A stretch of DNA of 64,000 nt, from contig NC_092806.1 in NCBI RefSeq assembly GCF_040954645.1, positions 161,816,328 through 161,880,327 on the forward strand, given 5' to 3'. This document shows, piece by piece, positions 22,070 to 32,289 of this stretch. Every line of letters starts with the position of its first letter. Position 1 is the stretch's first letter. The notes under the pieces are model-generated. The model saw only the letters and a list, made by a program, of their open reading frames with translations. It searched no databases and was not told the DNA's origin. Made by a program: the position numbers and the translations under genes. Origin of the DNA: Diabrotica undecimpunctata. Taxonomy: Eukaryota > Arthropoda > Insecta > Coleoptera > Chrysomelidae.

Positions 22070-22966
22070 CAGCCAGCGTTACAGGGAGACAATTTTCGAT
22101 CCTTTATGATAAAGGATGGACTCAGACAAAGGGATGCCCTGGTTTGCCTCCTTAAAAAAGGCAGTCCGAGACACACGAATTTCATACGGCGGTACTATTT
22201 ACAATATATCGATACAAATCATAGCATAGGCTGATATATTGACATAATAGGGCTTAGCAAGCGAGATGTTGAGCAATATTTTCTAGAATTGGAAACGGCG
22301 GCAAAATAGGTCGGTCTAGTCATCAACGAAGACAATCATCCTTATAGCAAATAAGAAACGGGAAATAGTCTTTGGAAGTCATATCTCTGAACGTGTTGAC
22401 AACTTCACATGCCTTGGCTCGGTAGTGACTACTACCAATAAAACAAGCGAAGAATTTAAAAAATGAATGAACCTTACAAATAGGGCATACTATGGATTCC
22501 AAAAACAATTCCACTCAAGAAATATCCAAAGAAAAACTAAAATTATATACAAAACACTGCTGAGGCCGGTCCTCACATATGGGGCGGAAACATGGATTCT
22601 AACTTCTAACTTCTATTCTTCTCCTAAAGGGCAGTGACGCAAAAGATTTAATTTTGAATTATACCAACTCTTTAATGAACCAGATGTCGTAACGTTCATT
22701 AAAACATAGGGACTTAGATGGGCTGGACACATAACACAAATGCCTGAAAATATGGTTGCTAAAAAGCTAACGACAGGAACATCTATAGGAAGAAGAAGTA
22801 GAGGCAGATCACGAATTGGGTGGTTAGATGGAATTAAGACTGACTTAGGGATACTAGAGTTCAGAAAATGGCAACACGTTGCCAGAAACCGAACAGAATG
22901 GCGACAAATCGTAAAGCAGGCCAGGATCCACAGACGATTGTCGAGCCAAAGATGATGATGATGATT
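22070..22966 (+). mobile_element. Family D LINE fragment with GAT-repeat tail
   Basis: The decayed plus strand reads KDGLRQRDALVCLL (RT box B), GLSKRDVEQYFLELETAAK and VGLVINEDK (palm to thumb), FTCLGSVVTT, LLRPVLTYGAETWIL, then LRWAGHITQMPENMV and RSRIGWLDGIKTDLG (basic tail), ending in RRLSSQR and a stop. The copy ends in GATGATGATGATGATT (22951-22966). Numerous stops and frameshifts make it an old copy. Confidence 0.75.
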
Positions 22967-23105
22967 GTTGAACTAATAGCATTTAAGTATATTGAAAAAA
23001 CCAAGTTATTTACTATTTTCTTCAAGAAATTGTTGAAAATTGTTGGAAAAAAAATAACTTTACTCCTAGATTAATTTTTAAACAGATTCAATGATCAAAT
23101 CATAG
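22967..23105. other. Short spacer between the family D LINE tail and the pogo element
   Basis: AT-rich; nothing recognised. Confidence 0.4.
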
Positions 23106-23387
23106 TACTGTAGAGCGTCGATTGTCCGAACGTCGATCAACCGAACGATCGGTTATCCGAACTCCCGACCCCCACAATTTTTACAAGACGCTGATTCATT
23201 AATTCATTGTCGCTCGGCATTTAACATAGGTAAGAGGGTCAGTTAATATCGGTCAAAATAGTGTATGCCTTACATTCTTGAAAGTATTGTCGGTTGTAAA
23301 TATTCGTATATATTAGTCACTTCTGAGTAGCCGATAGGCAATAAACGAAATTTTGTCGCGTCAAAGGCAAACACTTCTTGATAGAAA

Positions 23388-25560
23388 ATGCCTAAACGTA
23401 AGCGTGTCCTTTCTATGAAAGATAAATACGATCTTAATAAACTGTTAGAGGAAGGTGAATCTGCAACCAAGTTATTAAATGTGTGACGTCCTCTCGTGGG
23501 ACTCACTATCCGGGTAGCTTTTAGACAGTCAGAGACAGAGTTCAAAATAAAAATAAAACTTTATTGTCTTCCTTAAATTAAATCGACAAAAATCTTATGT
23601 ACATATTTACAATTTGGTTTAGTCTTCTCAGTACCTGGCCTATTTATTCAAATTAAGCTTGACCTGTATCTGAAATTTTACGGTAACGTTGTATCGATTT
23701 AATAACAGCGGACGATAGGTACAAAGGAAGGAAAGGAACTCAACACGTCCCTTAAGTGATTCGGGTTAATAGGACACTCCTCGACAGTCTCAACACGACT
23801 GCTTCAGAGTACGGGTAGTGAAGAGCTCAACACGCACTTCGGATAGCGGCGGTAAAAGGAAAGGAAACAACTTGTGAACTCAACACGTCCACAAGCCGGG
23901 GTAGGGAAGAAGAGAACCTTCAGTCAACACCTGTCGATTCTGTCTCTATGAGGAAATGTTGCCGTTTATATAGCGGAGCTTTGCCCTTTCTACTGTCGAT
24001 ACACTCCTACTTCATGGGTTGGTTCGCGCGCACGCTGGTTTAACGGTGATGGCTTGGACTCATCGTTACAAATGAGTAATTATATAAAAAAACAAAAGAC
24101 GAGCAGAGGTAACTTTATGTGACAGCTTGATTCTTCTGATGTATCCACAAGTCGTAAAACTATTAAACTTGCCTCAAACACGGATTTAGATGATGCTGCA
24201 TATAAGTGGTTTACTCAAAAAAGATCCCAGGGAGAACCTATTTCTGGTCCGACTCTATGTGAAAACGCAATTCAATTTAATGAAAACCTTGGAGGTTCGA
24301 CAAATTTTCAAGCAAGCATAGGCTGGTTAAAGCGATTTAAGTCGAGACATGCAATTCGTGAGCTTCAAATACAAGGAGAAAAACTATCTGCTGATTCATC
24401 AGCAGCAGAGTCATTCAAAATAAGACTAAGTGAAATACTGAAGGAAGAAAATTACGCACTCGAAAACGTTTATAATGCAGACGAAACTGGGCTCAAATGG
24501 AAAGCTTTGCCACAAAATACTCTTGCATCACGACGTGAGTTAGCAGTACCTGGACCTAAAATAAGCAAGGATGGTATCACTGCCTTGGCTTGTTCTAATG
24601 CTACTGGCAGCCACCGATGGCCCATGCTTGTAATTGGTAAAAGCAAGAAACCACGTTGTTTTAAATACGTTAATATGAATGCGATACCTATTGTTTATAC
24701 TTCGCAAAACAGTGCTTGGATGAATAGTACAATTTTCATGGAAGGTTTATAGGAACTTTTATACCCTCCGTTAAAGCCTATCAATTAAAAAATGGTAAAA
24801 GAAAGAAAACATTATTGCTTCTTGATAACGTCCCAACTCGTCCATCACGTGACATCTTAAATGAAAAAGACGGTTTCATAAAAGTCATGTTTCTTCCACC
24901 TAATGTGACTTCATTATTACAGCCCATGGATCAAGACGTTATTGAAATTTTCAAACGGTTTTATAGAAAATAATTGTTACGTAAGTTACTTTTGGAAAAA
25001 GAAGAGGAGGGAGAAGAAAGCCTGATAAGAAATCATGGAAAAATTTATTTGAAGGACGCGTCCTACATGATCGGTGCAGCATAGAACAGTGTAAAAGAGC
25101 AGAGCTTGAAAAAAAGCATGGAATAAAGTTTTGTGTTGTGCGAAAAAAGAGAATATGCAAAAGAAAAACAGAAAGATAAGTCTGAAATAATAGATATGCT
25201 AAAAAAAAGTCAATTGCGACGGATGTGATGAAGAAGAAGTTCAACAATGGATGGATTTCGACGATGATGATTCCGGGTACCAAATTATGCAAGATAGTGA
25301 AATTATAGAGCAAACCAATAATAAAACTGACACCACATCTAGCACCTCACCAACTGCAAGTTTAGATAATGAAGATGAAAACATAATTCGTGCTTCAGAA
25401 GCTTTTGCTTGCTTAGGTATGGTCTTGCGTTGTTTTGAAACATAAGCTGAAAGTGACCAGTATCAAATAGCTGTTCTTGAAAAAATACCCGTCCTAGCCG
25501 CTCGATAACGGGTAAGCTTGCTTCGGCAGACAAAGATTTTTTAAGCACTTTTTTGTTTAA
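23388..25560 (+). pseudogene. pogo/Tigger transposase (CENP-B HTH plus DDE), broken
   Basis: It starts MPKRKRVLSMKDKYDLNKLL, a CENP-B/pogo N-terminal HTH, and is then cut by the solo LTR after about 31 codons. Beyond it the frame resumes with SNYIKKQKT and WFTQKRSQGEPISGP (second HTH), IGWLKRFKSRH, then the DDE_1 catalytic domain: NADETGLKWKALP (about 24477), LLLLDNVPTRPS (Asp near 24822) and LPPNVTSLLQPMDQDVIE (about 24895-24945). The acidic tail (WMDFDDDDSGYQIM) lies near 25250. Stops and frameshifts at several points, beyond the LTR itself, show long decay. Confidence 0.85.
23482..24070. mobile_element. Solo LTR, 589 bp, with 4-bp target duplication
   Basis: The block starts TGTGACG and ends CGTTACA (TG...CA ends with a 7-bp imperfect inverted repeat). 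It is flanked by AATG at 23478-23481 and 24071-24074, and splits the N-terminal HTH of the pogo transposase. No gag, pol or second LTR is present, so it is a solo LTR left by recombination. The 4-bp duplication fits a Gypsy-type element, but the family is inferred. It is more GC-rich than its surroundings and has a TATA-like TTTATATAG near 23966 and an AATAAA near 23549; orientation is not certain. Confidence 0.8.
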
Positions 25561-25911
25561 TTCCTATTTGTCATTCGAGATATAAATAAATATGTAGATA
25601 TATATATAAATATAGTTTTCATTTACAAATCGGTTTTCCGAACACATATGTCCCCCAATTAGTTCGGATAATCGACACTTTACTGTATTTAGAAATACTC
25701 CCCCTTTTCGACGCCACTGCTTCAAATATTTATAGTAATTATAATAAAATGAAACATCTATAAAACAACAGACTATTATTGTGTATCGTGAAATGTGACC
25801 TTCAATATGCATGAGCTTATCAATTAATAGCTGTAAAATGTATTTTGTTCATTTTTCTGGCTCGATTAAGTCTATACGACCGCAACATAAATTTCGCCAA
25901 CGGGCGTCAGC

Positions 25912-26003
25912 GCTCCAGTGGCGCAATTGGTTAGCGCACGGTACTTATAAGACAGTAGTCGTGAGCGATGCCGGGGTTGTGAGTTCGAGCCTCACCTGGA
26001 GCA
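25912..26003 (+). tRNA. tRNA-Ile (UAU) with an 18-nt intron
   Basis: A 92-nt gene folds as a full cloverleaf: acceptor stem GCTCCAG/CTGGAGC with discriminator A (26003), D stem GCGC/GCGC, anticodon stem CGGTA/TGCCG, T arm GTGAG-TTCGAGC-CTCAC. The anticodon TAT is at 25946-25948. The intron (25950-25967, 18 nt) sits one base 3' of the anticodon, the standard position. This is the intron-bearing tRNA-Ile(UAU) found across animals, which reads AUA codons. A T run beginning at 26007 should end Pol III transcription. An identical copy faces it at 29753-29844. Confidence 0.95.
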
Positions 26004-26159
26004 CACTTTTTTGTTTATTTGTCGAGCGAAATTTTTTTATTTTCCAGTTTATTATGCACTAACATTACCGAAAAATATCCATATGTCTTTTTTTTATTAG
26101 TAGTGGTAAAATAATAGTAATAGGTTATTATAAATATTAAAAATTATAATTTATAAAAA

Positions 26160-26345
26160 ATTTACAAGGAAATACTAAACTTCTTGTGTAATTGGTATCT
26201 TAAATTAATAATGAATTTGTCCAAAACGTATTGCAAAATTTTTCAAAACGTTTTCGGTCTTATCCGACCATCATCAGTGATAATTTTGAAATATATAACA
26301 TTGGTAATCTTATTAAAATTTTATAATTTTCTTAAAGTATTAAAT
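26160..26345 (-). repeat. Penelope-type terminal-repeat fragment with a hammerhead-like core
   Basis: On the minus strand, 26277-26249 reads CTGATGA, T, GGTC-GGATAA-GACC, GAAAACG. This gives a hammerhead catalytic core with a 4-bp stem II and one extra base before it, a layout typical of terminal repeats of Penelope-like elements. No Penelope ORF is attached. The edges are approximate. Confidence 0.5.
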
Positions 26346-26523
26346 ATTACTATTTTTGGTCGACCGAAGCCGACTCTAATAACCGTATATGTACAGTATA
26401 TTTCACGAGTTTTTGGACTGTATTTATATTATGTATAATAATGTATTTTACATTCAGTTGGAAAAACATACAATAACTATTCTGAGAATTTATAATTCTC
26501 TTCTATTTTTGCACTAATAATTA

Positions 26524-27001
26524 TTGTATTCTGTCTTCTTCAGAAAAGTCAAATTTCCTGCATCTGTCATGATCTGGGGCAGCATGTCGTCTAAGGGTGT
26601 GGGAAAGTTACATTTTATCGATGAGATTGTAAACACGGACAAATATTTGAATATTTTAGAAGAATTTCCTAGACCGATTATGGAACACCGCTTAACATCA
26701 GCGGAAGATTTTGTCTTCCACCAGGACGGCGCAGGTTGTCATACCTCAAAAAAGAGTTTCAAATGGATTGAAGACCATATCATACCACTTCTGGAATGGG
26801 TTTCTAACAGTCCCGACTTGTCCCCGATAGAGACTTTGTGGCGCGAAATGAAAAAAGTTTTGAGAAAACAACGAATTGAAGGAAAAATTGCGAGAAATAT
26901 GGTATTCGTTTACATTCGAATTTAGTCAGAACTTGGTAAAAACTATGCCTCGAAGAATTGTGGATGTCATTAAAAATAAAGGGGATGTAACTCAATGGTA
27001 A
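26524..27001 (+). pseudogene. Tc1-like transposase, C-terminal half (DD34E)
   Basis: The frame reads VMIWGSMSSKGVGKLHFIDE, then FVFHQDGAGCHTSKKS (second Asp) and VSNSPDLSPIETLWREMKK (Glu). There are exactly 34 residues between Asp and Glu, the Tc1 DD34E spacing. The N-terminal HTH domains and the first catalytic Asp are missing. Near the end a frameshift leads into MPRRIVDVIKNKGDVTQW and a stop at about 27001, matching the usual end of the family. I see no TIR pair. It lies between the two tRNA genes. Confidence 0.8.
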
Positions 27002-27123
27002 ACTTTAACATTTTTTTGTTAATACATATTCTATGCGTTTTTTTAAATATATTATTATTCTGTTTAATCAATAGTTTTCATTACGTTATAAAATATTTTC
27101 TATAATTAGCTGTCTCACTATTT

Positions 27124-27631
27124 GGGGCGCTTTCGGCAAACTAGCATATATCTTGAAAGACACCTCCATTCCTGTAAACTTAAAGAAAAAGGTGTATAAC
27201 ACATGCATACTAGGAGTTTGTTCCTACGGCTTGGAGACACTAGCCCTTACCAAAAAATCTTCTAAAAAATTAGAAACAACGCAAAGAGCAATGGAACGAA
27301 TCATGCTTGGAATATCACTAAGAGACAAGATTAGAAACACCGAGATAAGACGTAGAACGAAGATTAGGGATATTATGGAAGAAATTACAAAAATGAAATG
27401 GTGCTGGGCAGATCACGTAGCCCGATATAATGACAACAGGTGGACACGGAGAATTCTAGAATGAAGACCAAGGACGACAACAAGAAGCATGGGAAGACCC
27501 CAAAAAAGATGGGTAGATGACATAAGAGCAGTGGCAGCAAACAGTCGATTAGATTGGCGCAAGATAGAGAAAGATGAAAGCAATTTTAAGAGACCTACAT
27601 TCAGGAGTGGATAGAAAATGGTTGACAAAGA
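27124..27631 (+). mobile_element. Family C LINE fragment with 12-bp target duplication
   Basis: GTCTCACTATTT occurs at 27112-27123 and 27632-27643, bracketing a 508-bp insert. The plus strand encodes VPVNLKKKVYNTCILGVCSYG-like residues, ERIMLGISLRDKIRNTEIRR and ADHVARYNDNRWTRRILE. After a stop it continues as the tail GRPQKRWVDDIRAVA. This is the C-terminal domain of a LINE; the RT is absent. The duplication shows it was inserted by target-primed retrotransposition. Its 3' end lacks a poly-A tail. Confidence 0.75.
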
Positions 27632-27643
27632 GTCTCACTATTT

Positions 27644-29285
27644 ATAAATGAAAAAGTTAAGAAAAAGCGAACTGAATGGACCGAAGGGCAAATGGAGCAG
27701 GCCTTGAATGCTGTTGGAAACGTAATGTGTGTCAACCAGGGTTCAAACGAATTCCGGATACCTAGGAGGACCTTACGAAACCATTTAACAACAGGTATAT
27801 CAACTAGAAAATTAAGTAGAAATACGATTTTATCATCTGATCAAGAATTGAATTTTGTTTAAAAATCGTTCGTCTTGCTGACTTTGGAATGCCTATTACT
27901 AGCAAGATAATTGGAATAAGTGTATTTTCTTTCTGTGCGGAAAACAATATTCCACATACTTTTAACTGAATGAATAAAAAAACTGGGCGTAAGTGGTTGA
28001 GATTATTTTTGGCTTGATATGGCTAGGCGTAAAACACAAAATTTTAATACAGCAAGAGCACGTAAACTTAACAAAGTGATTATCACTTCTACTTTGACAA
28101 AATAAAGGTAGTCGTGGTGGAATTAGACGTTGTCAGAAAGCCTCAGAATATTTACAACGTCGGTTAAAAAGGCTGCCGTTTGACACTCCACCACCAACAG
28201 AAAGTTTTTGCCAAAAAAGCAACAAAAAGAGTACATGTAGTAGCACTTGAGCAAGCTGAAAACGTGAGAATCGTGTCGTGTGCCAATGCTAGTGGTCAGT
28301 ACATACCACCAATGATATTTAATTGTCAGAGGCTTAAACCAGAATAAAGAAAATCTTCCTCCTGGAACCAAAGTAGTCATGACACCCAAAGGCAGGATCA
28401 CACACGATGTTTTTGTAAAGTAGATCGAACATTTTCGACAATTTGGAGTTGAAGGAATACTTTGTTGATTTTTGATGGTGTTAAGTCTCATTTAGATGCA
28501 AACATCGTTAAATCTGCTGAAAAGTACGGCATTACTCTTTTTTGTCTGCCAAGCAATACAACCCATGAGTTACAGCATATGGATAGGTCTGTTTTCAAAT
28601 CTTTCGAATCGTTTTGGGACGATGAGGTTCTTTGTTCTTGGATGAATAGTCCTGAACGCTCGATGAGAGGCACAGTCTTTGCACGAATATTCTCTGAAGT
28701 ATTCTAAGGTTATGAGATCAGGAAATATTATCTCTGGATTCAAAGCTATGGGAATTTACCTTTTCAATCCATCAGAGAGCGCTTATGCACCTTCATGCCT
28801 AACCGAGCTTTAAAATCTCAATTATGAAAATGGAAATGAGCAAGACTGAAACACTTCTATAAATCAGAAGAAAAGTGCAGAAAGTAAACAAATCTGCAGA
28901 ACCGATGAATCAATCTTCAGCGAAAAGGATGAAAACTTTACTTTTCAAACGTTTTTCCAAATACTAAGATGTTATGATAAAGGCGAGGCTCCACCGAAAA
29001 CTACTAAAAAGAAAAATGAACAGAGCAAAATAAAAATAAAAAAAGAACCTTTAAAAAGTGAAATTGTTGATTCGTCACTACCGTCTACAAGTGGTACAAT
29101 TAAGAAGCCAGTCTTCACAGCGAGGTCTTTCCCATAAGGAATCATGGTACTGCTTCGTTTGTGACGAGGACCAGATCAGAGATATAAGGATGTGCTCAGC
29201 CTATGGACGATATGTGCAGAAAGAATGCGTAGGACTTACACACTCCGACAAAGGCGTATTTATCTGCCCAAAATGTACTTTTTGA
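27644..29285 (+). pseudogene. pogo/Jerky-like transposase with a C-terminal PHD-like finger (decayed)
   Basis: The plus strand reads, across broken frames: WTEGQMEQALNAVG and FRIPRRTLRNHLTTG (HTH), PITSKII and FSFCAENNIPHTFN, then VRIVSCANASGQYIPPMIF, LLIFDGVKSHLDANIVKSA (Asp), LFCLPSNTTHELQHMDRSVF (second Asp) and FARIFSEVF. Further on, 29058-29285 encodes WYCFVCDEDQ, MCSAYGRYVQKECVGLTHSD and FICPKC, a PHD-type zinc finger in which the fourth ligand (Cys to Tyr) and the His (to Gln) are lost. Insect pogo-like transposases with this fusion exist as far as I recall. Stops around 27860, 28105-28450 and 28705 make it a pseudogene. Confidence 0.75.
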
Positions 29286-29289
29286 CAAA

Positions 29290-29745
29290 TATTTACTTTG
29301 TAAATAAGTAATTCAAAATTATATTGTTTTATTTTCCAACGTATTATTATGTAAAATAAATTTGACTTTCATTTACAGTCAGTTGATATTCTTTTTAACC
29401 TAAATGAACAAAAAATGGTTTATTTTTATTGGCCCCATTCGGAACACATGAAATTTTCATGCACCCCTCGTTTTTTTATTTGAATAGTACAGTGTTATTA
29501 CCTTCATAGATCAACAAGTTATTCCACACTTCGTAATTGGTTTTAAAAACTTATTTTTAAAACTTTTATTTAGATAATTATAATTTATTGCACTAAAATC
29601 GGAGAATTAGATGAAGAATCAGTTTCCAGTTGCAAGAGAATTGTGAAGAACGAATAATAATTGTAATTTTCATTCGTTTCTGTTTTTCCCAATGGTGTCT
29701 GTTATATTTTACTAACAGCTTATCTTTTGGGGAATTTATTTTAAA
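29290..29745. other. Non-coding stretch between the pogo remnant and the second tRNA
   Basis: Probably the 3' flank of the pogo element. I do not find a matching TIR pair. No other content is recognised. Confidence 0.4.
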
Positions 29746-29752
29746 AAAATTG

Positions 29753-29844
29753 TGCTCCAGGTGAGGCTCGAACTCACAACCCCGGCATCGCTCACGACTA
29801 CTGTCTTATAAGTACCGTGCGCTAACCAATTGCGCCACTGGAGC
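29753..29844 (-). tRNA. tRNA-Ile (UAU) with an 18-nt intron, second copy
   Basis: The reverse complement of this segment is identical, intron included, to 25912-26003. The anticodon is at 29810-29808 and the intron at 29806-29789. The minus strand runs into a T stretch (A-run at 29743-29749 on the plus strand) that should terminate Pol III. The two genes converge, with 3' ends facing each other across 3.75 kb. The 5' flanks share only a few bases (CAGC just before the gene), so the copies were not moved with much flanking DNA. Confidence 0.95.
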
Positions 29845-30090
29845 GCTGGCGGTCGTGGTACCAACATCTGCCGTGTATTCTCTGTTTCTTTTCAGCTACT
29901 AATACATATGTATTTGTCATCTCATTTCAATTGGTAAATGAGTAAGATTTGAATCAGTGGATACTATTCCTTTAAGAGATTGTTGTTTCAGCTTCTTTAT
30001 AATTTATCAGACGTTATCTAGTGTTTTTCTTGTAAAGCATAAAGCCTGAATTAAAGATGAATAATATGGAGGACTATGATTTGGTCAAAT

Positions 30091-30590
30091 TCATCATCAT
30101 CAGTGGTGCTACAGCTCTAGTTAACCGTTAGCGTCTATGCGTTGTCTATCTGTTTATTTGACTGCCCATGTCTCTCATGTATACTAAAATATGGAAAAGA
30201 GCAGAATTGAAAAGAGTCATTTCTTGTTTGTCATAGTATTGTAACGATCTCGCTGGACCCCATTTAGTTCAGTCATTGCTGCTCTTGCTAGTTAAATGCG
30301 GCGAATTTTGGGTTCACAACGACCTGTGTTCGTAACTAGAGCTCCAAAATATATCAGAGAGGAGACTAGCTCATATAACGGAATAATTCGGGTTTCAGGA
30401 AAGTGTTGTTGGCGATCGATAACCATGATTTTGGCTTTGTTGTAGTTAACCATGAGTCCAAACTTAGCACTTTCTACCTCGAGTTTTTTTGATAAGTTAG
30501 TAATTTCTTCTGGAGTAGAGGCTAGAAGTGTAGTTTCGTCTGCGAAAGGCAGATATCTTGACGCCGCCTAGGTTTACTCCTCACTCCCAA
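30091..30590 (-). mobile_element. Family D LINE fragment with GAT-repeat tail
   Basis: Minus strand: LPFADETTLLASTPEEITNL is the palm box (YADD degraded to FADE), followed by FGLMVNYNKAKIMVIDRQ, then YFGALVTNTGRC and LARAAMTELNG. The 3' end, read at 30103-30091, is CTGATGATGATGA, the same GAT tail as at 22951-22966. No domains are intact. Confidence 0.7.
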
Positions 30591-30789
30591 CCTTCCAAAA
30601 CTTTGCCCATTATGTATATTATATATTATAGTAATATAATAAAGAGGAATTTCATGAGGCATGCAACAACGGGAAGAAGACCAAAAGGAACACCCAGCCT
30701 AAATATATGGAGCAGGTTGAACAAGACCTAATCCCTGAAAAATCACGAACTTGAAGCCCAAAACCTATAATAGATTGGAATAGTGGAAG

Positions 30790-31050
30790 ATCTTAGAACA
30801 GGCCAAGTAGTGAACAGTGTAGTGAGAAAATTTGAGGGCTCAGGAAACTGAGATCTCTGAAGCCTTGAACAATACATCAGAGAGGTTGTCGAAAGTTCTA
30901 CTAAGTGGTAGTACAGTGAATAGTGAACAGTGTAATGAAAAGATCTGGGGATCAGAAGACTGAGAGCCCGAAAGCCCTGAAGAAGACATCTGAGGGGATG
31001 TTGAACGTTCGGTTTAGTGAAAAACCAAGTGAATTAATTTTTATAATATT
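30790..31050 (+). repeat. Penelope-type terminal repeats, two degenerate tandem copies
   Basis: Two related units of roughly 110-120 bp (about 30807-30905 and 30916-31050) share GTGAACAGTGTA, GAGA..CTGAAG and the segment ACATC....GGATGT. In the second, 30977-31006 reads CTGAAGA, A, GACATC-TGAGGG-GATGTT, GAAC, a hammerhead-like core. A third relative lies at 36950-37130. They adjoin a Penelope GIY-YIG remnant on the opposite strand. Confidence 0.55.
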
Positions 31051-31500
31051 ACTCTTTTTCTGCCTACTCCCCTCATAGTATCTTGTTCTTCAGTAATACA
31101 AGAACCGTCAAACGGCACTGAGGTCTCAATCTGCCTATTCCTCAGTGTCGAGTGACGACCGGTCTTACCCTTTGTAGGTACTTTTATACTCTCAGTATGC
31201 ACGGAAACAGTCTGAGCGGGATGGGTTGGTACGGTGAAGCAGCGGTCGCCATGTTGCCAGCAATCTTTTAGTGTCATCACGCGGGTTTATGCTGTGGCCT
31301 CTCTGAATATGATGCTGATATGGAATGTTCGTAAATACAGTAATGGATTCGTCTATTTGTCTGTCCTATGGATGTACGTGGGCAACTGGAACAAGGTATC
31401 TCGTAGACACCATGGTCTTCATTGGGGATTTGGTCTTTTACGGATCTAACGAGATTGGACAACTCCTGGATAATGAGTAGTAAAAATGGTTTTGATGTTT
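31041..31500 (-). pseudogene. Penelope GIY-YIG endonuclease remnant
   Basis: The minus strand from 31462 reads SVKDQIPNEDHGVYEIPCSS and SCPRTSIGQTNRR, the GIY-YIG motif of Penelope proteins with its Cys pair, then an imperfect EH segment. A frame change near 31280 leads into a C-terminal tail with TGRHSTLRNRQIETS. It is a second Penelope family, different from that at 1755-3693. The RT is not found upstream. Confidence 0.65.
31060..31178. repeat. Inverted duplication, arm 1 (partner 31541-31672)
   Basis: The reverse complement of this segment (GACCGGTCGTCACTCGACAC, then GTAGGCAGATTGAG-type sequence, CAGTGCCGTTTGACG) recurs in plus sense at 31541-31672. It includes the C-terminal codons of the GIY-YIG remnant, so part of the Penelope element is present twice in opposite orientation. 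Confidence 0.65.
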
Positions 31501-31540
31501 AGAGGGTTAACAGTTCTACTGATCTTGTCAGTGACATCCT

Positions 31541-31672
31541 ACTTACACAAGGTAAAACCGGTGGTCACTCGACAATGGGGAGTAGGCAGATTGAGCCCTC
31601 AGTGCCGTTTGACGCTTCTCCCCGTATATCTGGAGAACAAGATACTGATACGTTACGAGTGAGGAAAGTAGG
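31541..31672. repeat. Inverted duplication, arm 2
   Basis: Partner of 31060-31178. It contains ACCGGTGGTCACTCGACAAT and CAGTGCCGTTTGACGCTTCT and diverges by point changes and small indels. Confidence 0.65.
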
Positions 31673-31780
31673 CAGATTGAGACCCCGAACTCGAACGGAA
31701 CCATATCCCTCTTGTTAATGGCATCCCCGAAATGTCGAGTATTAAATTCTCAACGCAGTTCTTTCCGAAAAATTAGTAAT

Positions 31781-31784
<4 letters not shown>

Positions 31785-31832
<48 letters not shown>
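31785..31832. repeat. (TA)n microsatellite
   Basis: About 24 uninterrupted AT units. Confidence 0.95.
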
Positions 31833-31837
<5 letters not shown>

Positions 31838-31839
31838 TT

Positions 31840-32285
31840 ATTTTAAGTTTTATTAAAATTCCTAAAGTTTAAAAAGTTGTTACTAGACTTTTATTAACGT
31901 CTCGAACTTCTAAAGAAGATTTTCTGAGTTGTTGGTTTTGTTATTAAAACATGTATTTATAATGTACGCTACGTAGACCAAATGCTAATAATGAAGTTTG
32001 AAAACTAATCTTTAGTTTTTATTTAAAAGTTAAACAACCTCCACGATAAGAAATGTAGTCAAAACTATGTTCTACTTAAACTTTTACCTAAAAATGGAAA
32101 CTTTCTAAAAGTAATCATCCATATATATAAATTTTAAAACATTTTTGTTAATAATTTTTTGAATTAAAATATACGAGATTTGCAAGGAAATTTAACTAGA
32201 ATTACAAACATAAATGAAATAATATAACTAGTGACTAAATTCTAAAGCCCCTGACACACTTTAAGACTGGTATAATAGTGGGAAC
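31840..32285. other. AT-rich stretch, possibly an old Penelope terminal repeat
   Basis: Around 31890-31935 the minus strand reads a hairpin AATCTTC-TTTA-GAAGTT followed by CGAGACGTTAATAAA, similar to the tail of the terminal repeats at 1795-2105. Otherwise nothing is recognised. Confidence 0.3.
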
Positions 32286-32289
32286 TGTT

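Larger units (their letters stand above)
23108..25685 (+). mobile_element. pogo/Tigger-like DNA transposon interrupted by a solo LTR
   Basis: The termini are similar inverted repeats: CTGTAGAGCGTCGATTGTCC at the left and, inverted, CAGTAAAGTGTCGATTATCC at the right, each flanked by TA (23106-23107, 25686-25687), the Tigger target duplication. CCGAAC motifs are repeated just inside both ends. The interior holds a CENPB-type transposase remnant in plus sense, cut by an LTR at 23482-24070. Confidence 0.85.
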
